From NCBI GenBank assembly GCA_034506335.1, contig JAPDPR010000003.1:1-64000 (forward strand): 64,000 nt of DNA, given 5' to 3'. Positions 25,339 through 32,902 of this stretch are shown in pieces. Under the pieces are notes generated by a model. The model saw only the letters and a program-made list of their open reading frames with translations. It was not told where the DNA came from and searched no databases. Made by a program: the position numbers and the translations under genes. The number at the start of each line of letters is the position of its first letter. The first letter of the stretch is position 1. This stretch comes from a candidate division KSB1 bacterium (GTDB lineage Bacteria > Zhuqueibacterota > Zhuqueibacteria > JANLFK01 > Oleimicrobiaceae).

Positions 25339-26535
25339 ATGAAGCCTGAGGAGATGCGCAAGCTTAGTTTCGCTACGTTGTGCGTCCATGGTTCAGGGGG
25401 TGTAGATCGCTTGACCGGCGCTGTGTCTATTCCCATCTATCAGAGCTCAACATTTGCTTTCCCCAGCGCGCGGGCAGGAGCGGAGATATTCGCCGGGCAG
25501 CGTGAGGGGTACATCTATACACGCATCGGTAATCCTACGGTGGATGCCTTCGAGCGGGAGATGGCCTTCTTGGAGGGCGGCGAGGCGGCTTGCGCAACAG
25601 CTTCGGGTATGGCCGCTACCACGACCGCTGTGCTGACCGCCGTGCGCACCGGGGAGAACATTGTCGCCTCCGATACCCTCTACGGTGGCACGCATCAGCT
25701 CTTCCGCGAAACCATGAAACGGCTGGGCATCGAGGTGCGCGACGTGGAGGCCAGCCAGCTGGCCAACATCGAGGCGGCTATGGATGAGAACACGCGGGTG
25801 GTCTTCATCGAGACGCCCAGCAATCCGACCCTCAAGCTCATTGATATCGCCGGAGCCGCGGCTATTGCCCACCGGCACGGCGCACTGCTGATGGTGGACA
25901 ATACCTTCGCTACCCCGTACTTCCAGCGGCCGCTGTCGTTGGGCGCAGACATCGTCATTCACAGCGCGACCAAGTACATCGGCGGTCATGGCGACACGAT
26001 TGGCGGGGTGATCGTAGGCCCCGCCGATTTCATCAAGCAAGCCAAGGGTCAGGTGTTGCGCGACCTGGGCGGGTGTCTGAGCCCATTCAACGCCTGGCTT
26101 TTTGTGCGTGGTCTGAAGACTTTGCCGGTGCGCATGGAAAGGCACCAATTCAACGCCATGCGTATCGCTCACTATCTGAGCTTTCATCCCAAGGTGGCGC
26201 GGGTGTGGTATCCAGGCTTGCGTATCCATCCACAGCATGAGCTGGCGCGCAAGCAGATGACTGGCTTCGGCGGCATGGTGTCCTTTGAGCTAAAAGGGGG
26301 CCGGGCCGCTGGTGAGAAGCTCATGGACTCGGTGAAGTTGATGACCTTGGCGGTAAGTCTGGGCGACTGCGACACGCTCATCGAGCACCCGGCCAGCATG
26401 ACCCATTCCACCTACAGCGAGGAGGAGCTGTTGGCGTGCGGTATCACTCCCGGCCTGGTGCGTCTCTCTGTGGGCATCGAAGCAGTGGAAGACCTGATCA
26501 ACGATCTGTCTCAAGCCCTGCGAAAAATCAAGTGA
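25339..26535 (+). CDS. Cys/Met-metabolism PLP enzyme (cystathionine gamma-synthase / methionine gamma-lyase family)
   Basis: A 398-residue fold-type I PLP enzyme of the gamma-family. Features: YIYTRIGNPT near residue 68 (phosphate-binding Tyr/Arg), ASGMAA near 92, YGGTHQLF near 115 (Tyr that stacks on PLP), VDNTFATPYFQRPL near 190 and SATKYIGGHGD with the Schiff-base lysine about K212. Members catalyse gamma-synthase, gamma-lyase or O-acetylhomoserine sulfhydrylase reactions. The sequence does not discriminate firmly; the overall look is closest to methionine gamma-lyase or cystathionine gamma-lyase. It is preceded by its own promoter and flanked by unrelated genes. Confidence 0.92.
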   Translation: MKPEEMRKLSFATLCVHGSGGVDRLTGAVSIPIYQSSTFAFPSARAGAEIFAGQREGYIYTRIGNPTVDAFEREMAFLEGGEAACATASGMAATTTAVLTAVRTGENIVASDTLYGGTHQLFRETMKRLGIEVRDVEASQLANIEAAMDENTRVVFIETPSNPTLKLIDIAGAAAIAHRHGALLMVDNTFATPYFQRPLSLGADIVIHSATKYIGGHGDTIGGVIVGPADFIKQAKGQVLRDLGGCLSPFNAWLFVRGLKTLPVRMERHQFNAMRIAHYLSFHPKVARVWYPGLRIHPQHELARKQMTGFGGMVSFELKGGRAAGEKLMDSVKLMTLAVSLGDCDTLIEHPASMTHSTYSEEELLACGITPGLVRLSVGIEAVEDLINDLSQALRKIK

Positions 26536-26559
26536 CCGCAAGCGCTAACCATTTTTCCT

Positions 26560-26588
26560 TTGATATTTAGGGGCTTTTTTAGTATACT
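26560..26588 (+). promoter_or_regulatory. Sigma-70-like promoter for sppA
   Basis: TTGATA (26560-26565) and TATACT (26583-26588) are spaced 17 bp. The region is markedly AT-rich relative to its surroundings. The leader to the ATG at 26667 is about 70 nt. Confidence 0.65.
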
Positions 26589-26666
26589 TAAAGTTGGCCC
26601 TGTCGGCCACGTCCGTTGACAGACGATGGCTGCTGGCTGCAGAGCAGCAGCGAGTGTGAGGGTGAT

Positions 26667-27554
26667 ATGTCGAAGCGAGCTGTTGTGCTCATTGTGTTGG
26701 CCGTCGTGGTGCTGGGGGGTGCCTCGCTGATGGTCCTCTCTCTTTTGAGCCTGCGGGCCTCAGGTGAAGCGGGCATGGGATTCCCGGCTTTTGGTCCCAA
26801 AGTGGCACTCGTGGAGCTCACCGGCACGATCGTGGACGCCCGGCCGGTGGTGCGCCAACTGAAGCAGTTCCGTCAGGACGGCTCAGTGCGGGCCATCGTT
26901 TTGCGCATCGAGAGTCCTGGGGGCGGGGTTGCCGCCTCCCAAGAAATCCACGACGAGGTGCGGAAGACCAGAGAATCGGGCAAGGTCATCGTTGCCTCCA
27001 TGGGGTCGGTGGCAGCCTCGGGCGGATACTATGTAGCGGTGCCGGCCACGCGCATCATGGCCAACCCAGGCACTACCACCGGCAGCATCGGCGTGGTAGC
27101 AGAGCTACCCAACATTCGCCGGCTTTTGGACAAGTTAGGTATCGACTTTACCGTGATCAAGAGCGGGAAGTTCAAGGACACTGGCTCGCCTTACCGTGGC
27201 CTGACCGAGGCCGAAAGAGCCTACTTGCAACAATGGGTGGACGATGCTTTCGCGCAGTTTGTGGACGCGGTCGCTGAGGGGCGCCGCATGGAGCGCGCAC
27301 GGGTGCTGGAACTGGCAGATGGACGCGTGTTCACAGGTCTACAGGCTCTACGCAGCGGATTAGTGGACACACTGGGTACCTTTGAGGATGCAATCCGGCT
27401 GGCCGCTGATCTTGCCGGGATCAAAGGCGAGCCACGTCTTGTGCGGCAAGAACGGCGCGGCCTGCGCCTGATTGACCTCTTGTTCCAGAATGTCCGCCAG
27501 CTCATTGAGGCCGTGGACCGCTCCCCGCGCCTGAGCTACAAAATGGTGTTCTGA
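26667..27554 (+). CDS. sppA: Signal peptide peptidase SppA, short form (family S49)
   Basis: About 295 residues, matching the short SppA form of Bacillus rather than the 67-kDa E. coli form. An N-terminal membrane helix (residues 5-30) is followed by the serine-protease domain. The nucleophile is about S118 in VAASGGYYVA and the general base about K170 in GKFKDTGSP; their 52-residue spacing equals that of B. subtilis SppA (S147/K199). It degrades remnant signal peptides in the inner membrane. ATG 26667 is chosen because it directly precedes the membrane helix and follows GAGGGTGAT. The next gene, FmdB-like, starts 14 bp later. Confidence 0.95.
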   Translation: MSKRAVVLIVLAVVVLGGASLMVLSLLSLRASGEAGMGFPAFGPKVALVELTGTIVDARPVVRQLKQFRQDGSVRAIVLRIESPGGGVAASQEIHDEVRKTRESGKVIVASMGSVAASGGYYVAVPATRIMANPGTTTGSIGVVAELPNIRRLLDKLGIDFTVIKSGKFKDTGSPYRGLTEAERAYLQQWVDDAFAQFVDAVAEGRRMERARVLELADGRVFTGLQALRSGLVDTLGTFEDAIRLAADLAGIKGEPRLVRQERRGLRLIDLLFQNVRQLIEAVDRSPRLSYKMVF

Positions 27555-27568
27555 GCGCGAGAGGCACT

Positions 27569-27793
27569 ATGCCGATCTATGAATTCAAGTGTGCCCAGTG
27601 CGGGGTTACGTTCGAGGAACTCATCCGCGGAGGCAACGATGCGGCAACTCCACCTTGTCCGCAGTGTGGGAGCCTTCGCACGGAGCGTATCTTTTCAGTG
27701 TTTGGCTTTTCTGGGACGAGCCGGCCATCTTCCGGCTCTGCGAAGGCTTCTTGTGGTGGCTGCTCATCCAGGCACTGTTCCACCTGCAGGTGA
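27569..27793 (+). CDS. FmdB-family zinc-ribbon protein
   Basis: This 74-residue protein opens with the family signature MPIYEFKCAQCG and continues with PPCPQCGS, the two CxxC knuckles (C8/C11 and C30/C33) of a zinc ribbon. A Ser/Gly/Cys-rich tail (CGGCSSRHCSTCR) ends the protein, as in many FmdB proteins. FmdB was named after a regulator near formamidase genes but most members have no assigned role; a nucleic-acid or ribosome-associated role is often suggested. It is 14 bp downstream of sppA and shares its transcription unit. Confidence 0.9.
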   Translation: MPIYEFKCAQCGVTFEELIRGGNDAATPPCPQCGSLRTERIFSVFGFSGTSRPSSGSAKASCGGCSSRHCSTCR

Positions 27794-27856
27794 TGGAGAG
27801 GGGTGCTTGACTGGAAGGCTGGAGCGGCTGGGCGAACAAAAGGCGGGCAACGTGAA

Positions 27857-28171
27857 ATGACCAAAGACCAGCTCGTCGACAAGCTCGCCGAGGGCACGGG
27901 GCTGATGAAGCTGGAAGTTGCCGCGGTGATTGATGGCTTCATCGCCGTAGTCTCTTCGGCACTACGACAAGGGGAGAGCGTTACGCTGCGGGGTTTTGGG
28001 ACGTTTCTCCCGGTGGAACGCAAAGCGCGCAAGGCGCGTAACCCGGTTACCAAAAATCTGGTGTACATTCCGGCGCGGAGGGCACCATACTTCCGTCCCG
28101 CCCAGGAGCTGCGCAAAGCGGTGGCAGACGCGCCTGGCAGCGGAGCGGGTGGCCGGACCTTCGAAGATTGA
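27857..28171 (+). CDS. HU-family DNA-binding protein (first copy)
   Basis: This protein of about 104 residues starts MTKDQLVDKLAEGTGL and has the HU/IHF core GESVTLRGFGTF and the arm motif KARKARNPVT, with the arm-tip proline. The C-terminal helix (FRPAQELRKAV) is followed by a short Gly-rich extension. HU proteins bend and compact DNA as dimers. ATG 27857 is favoured over an upstream in-frame ATG at 27803 because it gives the canonical HU N-terminus. A second, more divergent HU-like protein is encoded at 44703. Confidence 0.93.
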   Translation: MTKDQLVDKLAEGTGLMKLEVAAVIDGFIAVVSSALRQGESVTLRGFGTFLPVERKARKARNPVTKNLVYIPARRAPYFRPAQELRKAVADAPGSGAGGRTFED

Positions 28172-28233
28172 GACCAAACCTTACCGCACCTTCTGCGCCG
28201 GTGCGACAATATGGACGAAGGAGGTGAGCAAGA

Positions 28234-28329
28234 TTGCCCAGTGGCAAGAAGCGCAAGCGACACAAGATTGCAACTCATAAGCGCAAGAAGCGGCTGCGCA
28301 AAAATAGGCATAAGAAGAAACTCCGCTAA
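28234..28329 (+). CDS. 31-residue bS22/mS38-like (AURKAIP1/COX24 domain) ribosomal protein
   Basis: Starts with TTG preceded by a near-perfect Shine-Dalgarno GGAGGTGA (28220-28227). The product is 31 residues, reads MPSGKKRKRHKIATHKRKKR and then LRKNRHKKKLR, and is over half Lys/Arg/His. It matches the tiny AURKAIP1/COX24-domain proteins of FCB bacteria, related to mycobacterial bS22 and mitochondrial mS38, which sit on the small ribosomal subunit near helix 44. The non-ATG start and size make it easy to miss. Neighbours are HU and exonuclease VII, both nucleic-acid proteins. High confidence as a gene; the ribosomal role comes from homologues. Confidence 0.87.
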   Translation: MPSGKKRKRHKIATHKRKKRLRKNRHKKKLR

Positions 28330-28420
28330 GCTCGAGGGGGGAGCTACCGAGACAGTGACATTGGTGAGCGAACAGACGGCAAGAGGGCGGTGGCGTCTAT
28401 GGTCGCCCCAGGCGGAAGGG

Positions 28421-28455
28421 ATAAGGGCCGAGACAGAGGCTTGGCCCTTATTTGC
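28421..28455 (+). terminator. Hairpin with T-rich tail between the bS22-like gene and xseA
   Basis: ATAAGGGCC (28421-28429) and GGCCCTTAT (28443-28451) form a perfect 9-bp stem with a 13-nt loop, followed by TTGCCTTTG. It probably ends or attenuates the sppA-to-bS22 unit. The preceding 90 bp (28330-28420) are GC-rich, non-coding and partly self-complementary (GGGCGG with CGCCCC), with no known RNA family recognised. Confidence 0.55.
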
Positions 28456-28519
28456 CTTTGTCCGGAGCGCGCCGGCGGCCGCCGTGGCCCCGGTCTTCTG
28501 ATTCCTGAGGAGAGCGCAG

Positions 28520-29818
28520 GTGGCAGTGGAAGAGTTCCCGGAGCTGACTCCAGAGATGGGCACCAGCGAAGCCCATATCTACACGGTCTCGGAGCTCACC
28601 CGGGAGATCAAAGTTCTCTTGGAGACCACCATCCCTGTGGTGTGGGTAGAGGGCGAGATCTCCAACTTCAAGCTCCATTCCTCAGGGCATATGTACTTCT
28701 CGTTGAAGGACGAGAACGCGCAGATCGCCGCGGTCATGTGGCGGGGCCGCAACATGGGGCTCCGCTTCATTCCCGAGGACGGGATGAAGGTCCTGGTGCA
28801 GGGCAAGGTCACCGTTTACGAGAAGCGGGGCAACTACCAGCTGGACGTGCTGCGGCTGCAGCCGGCCGGGGTAGGGGAATTGCAGCTTGCCTTCGAGCAG
28901 TTAAAGAACCGTTTGCGCCAAGAGGGGTTGTTCGCTGAGGAGCGCAAACGCCCAATTCCGCGCTACCCGGAGCGTGTGGGTATTGTGACCAGTGCCACTG
29001 GGGCGGCGCTGCAGGACATCCTGAACATCACCAGGAGGCGCCTGCCAGGGATTGAGCTCATTTTGCGGCCGGCCTTGGTCCAAGGTGAGGGAGCCGCAGA
29101 GGATATTGCCAATGCGATTGCCGAGCTCAACGAATACGGGCAAGTTGATGTAATCATCGTTGGCCGCGGCGGCGGTTCCTTGGAGGACTTGTGGGCGTTC
29201 AACGAAGAGGTGGTGGCACGCGCCATCTATGCATCCCGCATCCCTGTGGTCTCGGCCGTGGGGCACGAGGTGGATTTTACCATCGCCGATTTTGTGGCGG
29301 ACCTTCGTGCGCCTACGCCGTCTGCTGCGGCCGAACTGGTCGTCCCTGACCGCCAGCAGCTGCACCAGACGGTGCAGGCCCATCTGACCCGGGCCTATCA
29401 GGCTCTGTGTCGGCAGCTCAGTGCCGCGAAGGAGCGACTCAACGCCGTGCGCGCCAGCTATGGTTTTCGCAGGCCCGAGGACATCGTTCACCAGTATCAG
29501 CAACGTCTGGACGACCTGACCCGCATGTTGACTGCGGCCACATCTCATGCCGTGGAGTTGGCCAGCCAACGCCACCAGAGCTTGGCCAGCCGCCTTGCCG
29601 CGCTGGGTCCGCAGGCGGTTTTGGCCCGCGGATACTCCATCTGCTTCCGCATAGACAGCGGCGAGGTAGTACGAACTGCCACGCAGGTGGCCGCGGGCGA
29701 GGCAGTGGGCGTACAACTGGCCCATGGGCGGTTAACGACTGAGGTGAGCGAAGTGGTGCCAAATGCGCCCCTGAGCGAGCTCTCCGCACTCCGAAGGGCG
29801 CGCGAGCAACAAGGGTGA
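28520..29818 (+). CDS. xseA: Exodeoxyribonuclease VII large subunit
   Basis: A 432-residue protein with an N-terminal OB-fold (VWVEGEISNFKLHSSGHMYF near residue 40) and the XseA catalytic core. Typical features are PRYPERVGIVTSATGAAL near 147, a GRGGGSLEDLWAFN loop near 215 and VSAVGHEVDFTIADFVADLRAPTPSAAAE near 243 (split here by description only). A coiled-coil tail follows. With XseB it degrades single-stranded DNA to oligonucleotides in repair. GTG start with GAGGAG upstream. The length is typical. xseB starts 7 bp downstream. Confidence 0.96.
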   Translation: MAVEEFPELTPEMGTSEAHIYTVSELTREIKVLLETTIPVVWVEGEISNFKLHSSGHMYFSLKDENAQIAAVMWRGRNMGLRFIPEDGMKVLVQGKVTVYEKRGNYQLDVLRLQPAGVGELQLAFEQLKNRLRQEGLFAEERKRPIPRYPERVGIVTSATGAALQDILNITRRRLPGIELILRPALVQGEGAAEDIANAIAELNEYGQVDVIIVGRGGGSLEDLWAFNEEVVARAIYASRIPVVSAVGHEVDFTIADFVADLRAPTPSAAAELVVPDRQQLHQTVQAHLTRAYQALCRQLSAAKERLNAVRASYGFRRPEDIVHQYQQRLDDLTRMLTAATSHAVELASQRHQSLASRLAALGPQAVLARGYSICFRIDSGEVVRTATQVAAGEAVGVQLAHGRLTTEVSEVVPNAPLSELSALRRAREQQG

Positions 29819-29825
29819 GGAACGC

Positions 29826-30041
29826 ATGCCAGAGAAAAGGACGTTTGAGAGCGCCATGCGGCGCCTGGAAGAGATTGTGCAGATCTTGGAGCGGGGCGAG
29901 AGCACCTTGGAGGAATCGTTGCGCTTGTTCGAGGAGGGGACTGAATTGGCAAAGTTTTGCCAAGCCCGGCTCAACGAAGCGGAAGCCAAATTGAAGGTCC
30001 TTGTCAAGAAGGACGACGGTTTCCAGCTGGAGTTGGTGTGA
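29826..30041 (+). CDS. xseB: Exodeoxyribonuclease VII small subunit
   Basis: A 71-residue helical-hairpin protein with the XseB signature FESAMRRLEEIVQILERGE and LEESLRLFEEGTEL. Several copies bind the XseA tail to make active exonuclease VII. It starts 7 bp after xseA and 20 bp before dxs. xseA-xseB-(ispA)-dxs is a common bacterial order; here ispA is absent from the cluster. Confidence 0.95.
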   Translation: MPEKRTFESAMRRLEEIVQILERGESTLEESLRLFEEGTELAKFCQARLNEAEAKLKVLVKKDDGFQLELV

Positions 30042-30061
30042 ACCGGGGCGGGCCGTAGACC

Positions 30062-31996
30062 ATGGAACAACGGCAAGCAACATACCCTCTCTTGGACCGG
30101 ATCAACTCCCCTGCCGACCTGCGCAACCTGGACATTCCCGAGCTCTGCCAGCTCGCAAAGGAGCTGCGCGAGTTCATCGTCTCCACCGTGAGCTGCACTG
30201 GCGGTCACCTGGCGCCGAGCTTGGGTGTGGTGGAGCTTACCCTGGCATTGCACTATGTCTTCGATACCCCGCGCGACAAGATCATCTGGGACGTGGGACA
30301 TCAGTCCTACCCGCACAAGATTCTCACGGGCCGAAGGGAGCAGTTCGCCACGCTCCGGCAATGGGGCGGCATCAGCGGTTTCCCCAGGCGGGAGGAGAGC
30401 CCGTACGACGTCTTTGGCACCGGGCACGCCAGTACCTCGATTTCCGCAGCGTTGGGGATCGCCTGCGCGCGCGATTTGGCCAAGGAAGACTACGCCGTGG
30501 TGGCGGTGATTGGGGATGGCTCGATGAGCGGGGGCCTGGCCTTCGAAGGGCTGAACAATGCGGGTGCCCTGAAGCGCGACCTGCTGGTCATCCTCAATGA
30601 TAACCGCATGTCCATCTCCCGCAATGTGGGGGCCTTGGCGGAATACTTGACGCAGCTCATCACCGCACCGGCTTACAACGTGCTTAAGCGCGACATCTGG
30701 GAGCTTACCGGAAAGCTCTCCCATCTGGGTGGGCATATCCGCACCGCGGTGCGCCGACTGGAAGAGGGTCTCAAGGCACTGGTGGTGCCGGGCCTCCTTT
30801 TTGAGCGCCTCGGGTTCCGTTATTTTGGGCCGATCGACGGGCACAATCTCGCCCTTCTCGTGCGAGTACTGAACGAGGTGCGCCGCTTGAAAGGACCCAT
30901 TTTCTTGCATGTGCTCACCACCAAGGGGAAAGGCTACGAGCCTGCGGAAAAAGACGCCCCCCGGTTCCACGGACTGGGGCCTTTCAAGATCCACACCGGC
31001 GAAACCGCGGCGCCGCACAAGAACCGCACGTACACCGAGGTGTTTGGCGAAACCATGGTAGAGATCGCCGCCAAGCGCCCGAAGGTGGTCGGTATTACGG
31101 CGGCCATGGAGTTGGGCACAGGTCTTTGGCGGCTCCATGAGGCCTTCCCAGACCGCTTTTTCGACGTGGGTATTGCAGAAGCTCACGCCGTCACTTTCGC
31201 CGGTGGATTGGCCACACAAGGGCTCAAGCCGGTGGTGGCCATCTATTCCACATTCTTGCAGCGAGCGTATGACCAGATAATCCACGACATTGCCCTGCAG
31301 AAATTGCCGGTGGTCTTTGCCCTTGACCGGGGTGGGCTGGTGGGAGACGATGGCCCGACGCACCACGGTTCCTTTGACCTCTCCTACTTGCGCAGCGTGC
31401 CGAACCTGGTCGTTGCGGCGCCAAAAGACGAGAACGAGCTAAGGCGCCTGCTCTGGACTGCGGTCGACTACGATGGCCCCATTGCCCTGCGTTACCCACG
31501 GGGTGAAGGCGTGGGGGTGCCGATGGACAGTGACCCTGCGCTGGTGCCCATCGGCACCAGCGAGTGCCTGCGCAGCGGGCAGGACATCGCATTTCTCGCC
31601 CTCGGACCGTTGGTCTATCGCTGTCTGGAAGTCGCAGAGCGGCTAGCAAAGCAGGGCATTGATTGTACGGTCATTAACGCACGTTTCCTTAAGCCGCTGG
31701 ATGAGCTTATGCTCCGCCAGGTGGCTGAACGCCATCAGCTCCTGGTCACGGCAGAGGACAACACGGTGGTGGGAGGGTTTGGCAGCGCAGTGGGCGAGTG
31801 GCTTGCAGACCACGGCTTCGGCCACGTCCGCTTGCTACGCCTGGGTCTGCCCGATCAGTTCGTACCCCATGGCACCCTGAAGGAGCTCCACGCCCACGTC
31901 GGGCTCGACGTGGAAGGAATCGGCAAAGCAACGCTGCGGGCATGGAAAGAGACGATGCACCTGGTCCATAGTCCGGCCGCCCGGGCAGTGAGCTGA
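30062..31996 (+). CDS. dxs: 1-Deoxy-D-xylulose-5-phosphate synthase
   Basis: A 644-residue thiamine-diphosphate enzyme that condenses pyruvate with glyceraldehyde 3-phosphate, the first step of the MEP isoprenoid pathway. It has the ThDP/Mg motif GDGSMSGGLAFEGLNN near residue 150, the DVGHQSYPHKILTGR loop near 80 with its catalytic His, and the glutamate of GIAEAHAVTFAGGLA near 370 that activates ThDP. A C-terminal transketolase domain completes the usual length. The upstream xse genes and downstream nadK are close enough for one operon. ATG 30062 gives a standard DXS N-terminus. Confidence 0.97.
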   Translation: MEQRQATYPLLDRINSPADLRNLDIPELCQLAKELREFIVSTVSCTGGHLAPSLGVVELTLALHYVFDTPRDKIIWDVGHQSYPHKILTGRREQFATLRQWGGISGFPRREESPYDVFGTGHASTSISAALGIACARDLAKEDYAVVAVIGDGSMSGGLAFEGLNNAGALKRDLLVILNDNRMSISRNVGALAEYLTQLITAPAYNVLKRDIWELTGKLSHLGGHIRTAVRRLEEGLKALVVPGLLFERLGFRYFGPIDGHNLALLVRVLNEVRRLKGPIFLHVLTTKGKGYEPAEKDAPRFHGLGPFKIHTGETAAPHKNRTYTEVFGETMVEIAAKRPKVVGITAAMELGTGLWRLHEAFPDRFFDVGIAEAHAVTFAGGLATQGLKPVVAIYSTFLQRAYDQIIHDIALQKLPVVFALDRGGLVGDDGPTHHGSFDLSYLRSVPNLVVAAPKDENELRRLLWTAVDYDGPIALRYPRGEGVGVPMDSDPALVPIGTSECLRSGQDIAFLALGPLVYRCLEVAERLAKQGIDCTVINARFLKPLDELMLRQVAERHQLLVTAEDNTVVGGFGSAVGEWLADHGFGHVRLLRLGLPDQFVPHGTLKELHAHVGLDVEGIGKATLRAWKETMHLVHSPAARAVS

Positions 31997-32011
31997 GAGC
32001 GAGGTGAGGCA

Positions 32012-32881
32012 GTGAAGCTGGGCATCGTCGCCAACACCACCAAGCCGATGGTGCGCGAGGTCGTCCCCCGCCTGGTGCGTTGGCTGGGCAAGCACCACAC
32101 CCCTTTCCTATTGGCAGACGACATCCGGCAGGTCGTGGACGTGAGCGTACCGGCCTCAAGTTGGGCCGCGGTGGAAGAGCTGGGGCGAAGAAGCGACGTG
32201 GTAATCGCCTTGGGTGGGGACGGTACCTTTCTTTCCGTGGCCAGGACGGTGGGGCACCTGGGGGTACCGATCCTGGGCGTCAACCTTGGTGGCCTGGGCT
32301 TCCTCGCCGAGGTGCGCATCGAAGAACTCTTCCCATGCCTGGAGGACGTGCTCAGCGGGCAGTACGACGTGATCGAACGGATGTTGTTGCGCGCCACCGT
32401 GAGTGACGAGCCCGGTCACGTATTTCACGCGCTCAATGATGTGGTCATCGACAGAGGCGGCTCGCCCCGCATCATCGCGATTCGTACCTATGTGGACGAT
32501 GTCTACTTCAACACCTATGTGGCCGACGGGCTCATCATCGCCACCCCCACCGGTTCTACGGCCTACTCCTTGGCAGCCGGCGGGCCGATTGTCATCCCCA
32601 CCATGCGCGTGCTCATCATCACCCCCCTCTGTCCGCATTCGCTCGGGGCTCGTCCCGTGGTCATCCCTCCGGACAGCGTGGTGCGGGTGAGCGCCAGCAG
32701 TGAGGAGGAGCGGATCAATCTCACCGCCGACGGCCAGACGGGGTGTGTGTTGCGCAGCGGCCAGGAGGTGGAGATCCGTGCCGCTGACTATCCGGTGCGT
32801 TGGATTGCTACGCGCCGCCGACGTTTCTATGAGGTCTTGAGGCTCAAGCTCCACTGGGGAGAAGAGCTGCGCCCAGTCTGA
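32012..32881 (+). CDS. nadK: NAD kinase
   Basis: A 289-residue ATP-NAD kinase producing NADP. The catalytic GGDGTFL motif is near residue 68, followed by GVNLGGLGFLAEV near 88 and the NAD-binding TPTGSTAYSLAAGGPI near 180. The length is typical. GTG start after GAGGTGAG. It follows dxs by 15 bp and precedes mutS by 21 bp, so xseA-xseB-dxs-nadK-mutS reads as one operon. NADPH supply fits the reductive MEP pathway started by dxs. Confidence 0.96.
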   Translation: MKLGIVANTTKPMVREVVPRLVRWLGKHHTPFLLADDIRQVVDVSVPASSWAAVEELGRRSDVVIALGGDGTFLSVARTVGHLGVPILGVNLGGLGFLAEVRIEELFPCLEDVLSGQYDVIERMLLRATVSDEPGHVFHALNDVVIDRGGSPRIIAIRTYVDDVYFNTYVADGLIIATPTGSTAYSLAAGGPIVIPTMRVLIITPLCPHSLGARPVVIPPDSVVRVSASSEEERINLTADGQTGCVLRSGQEVEIRAADYPVRWIATRRRRFYEVLRLKLHWGEELRPV

Positions 32882-32902
32882 AATCCTGAGATAGTCTTCC
32901 CC

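Noticed and set aside
29732-31366. 544-residue open frame on the minus strand over xseB and dxs
   Set aside because: It is antisense to well-identified DXS, with composition of a frame shadow (many His, Gln, Arg) and no conserved motif.
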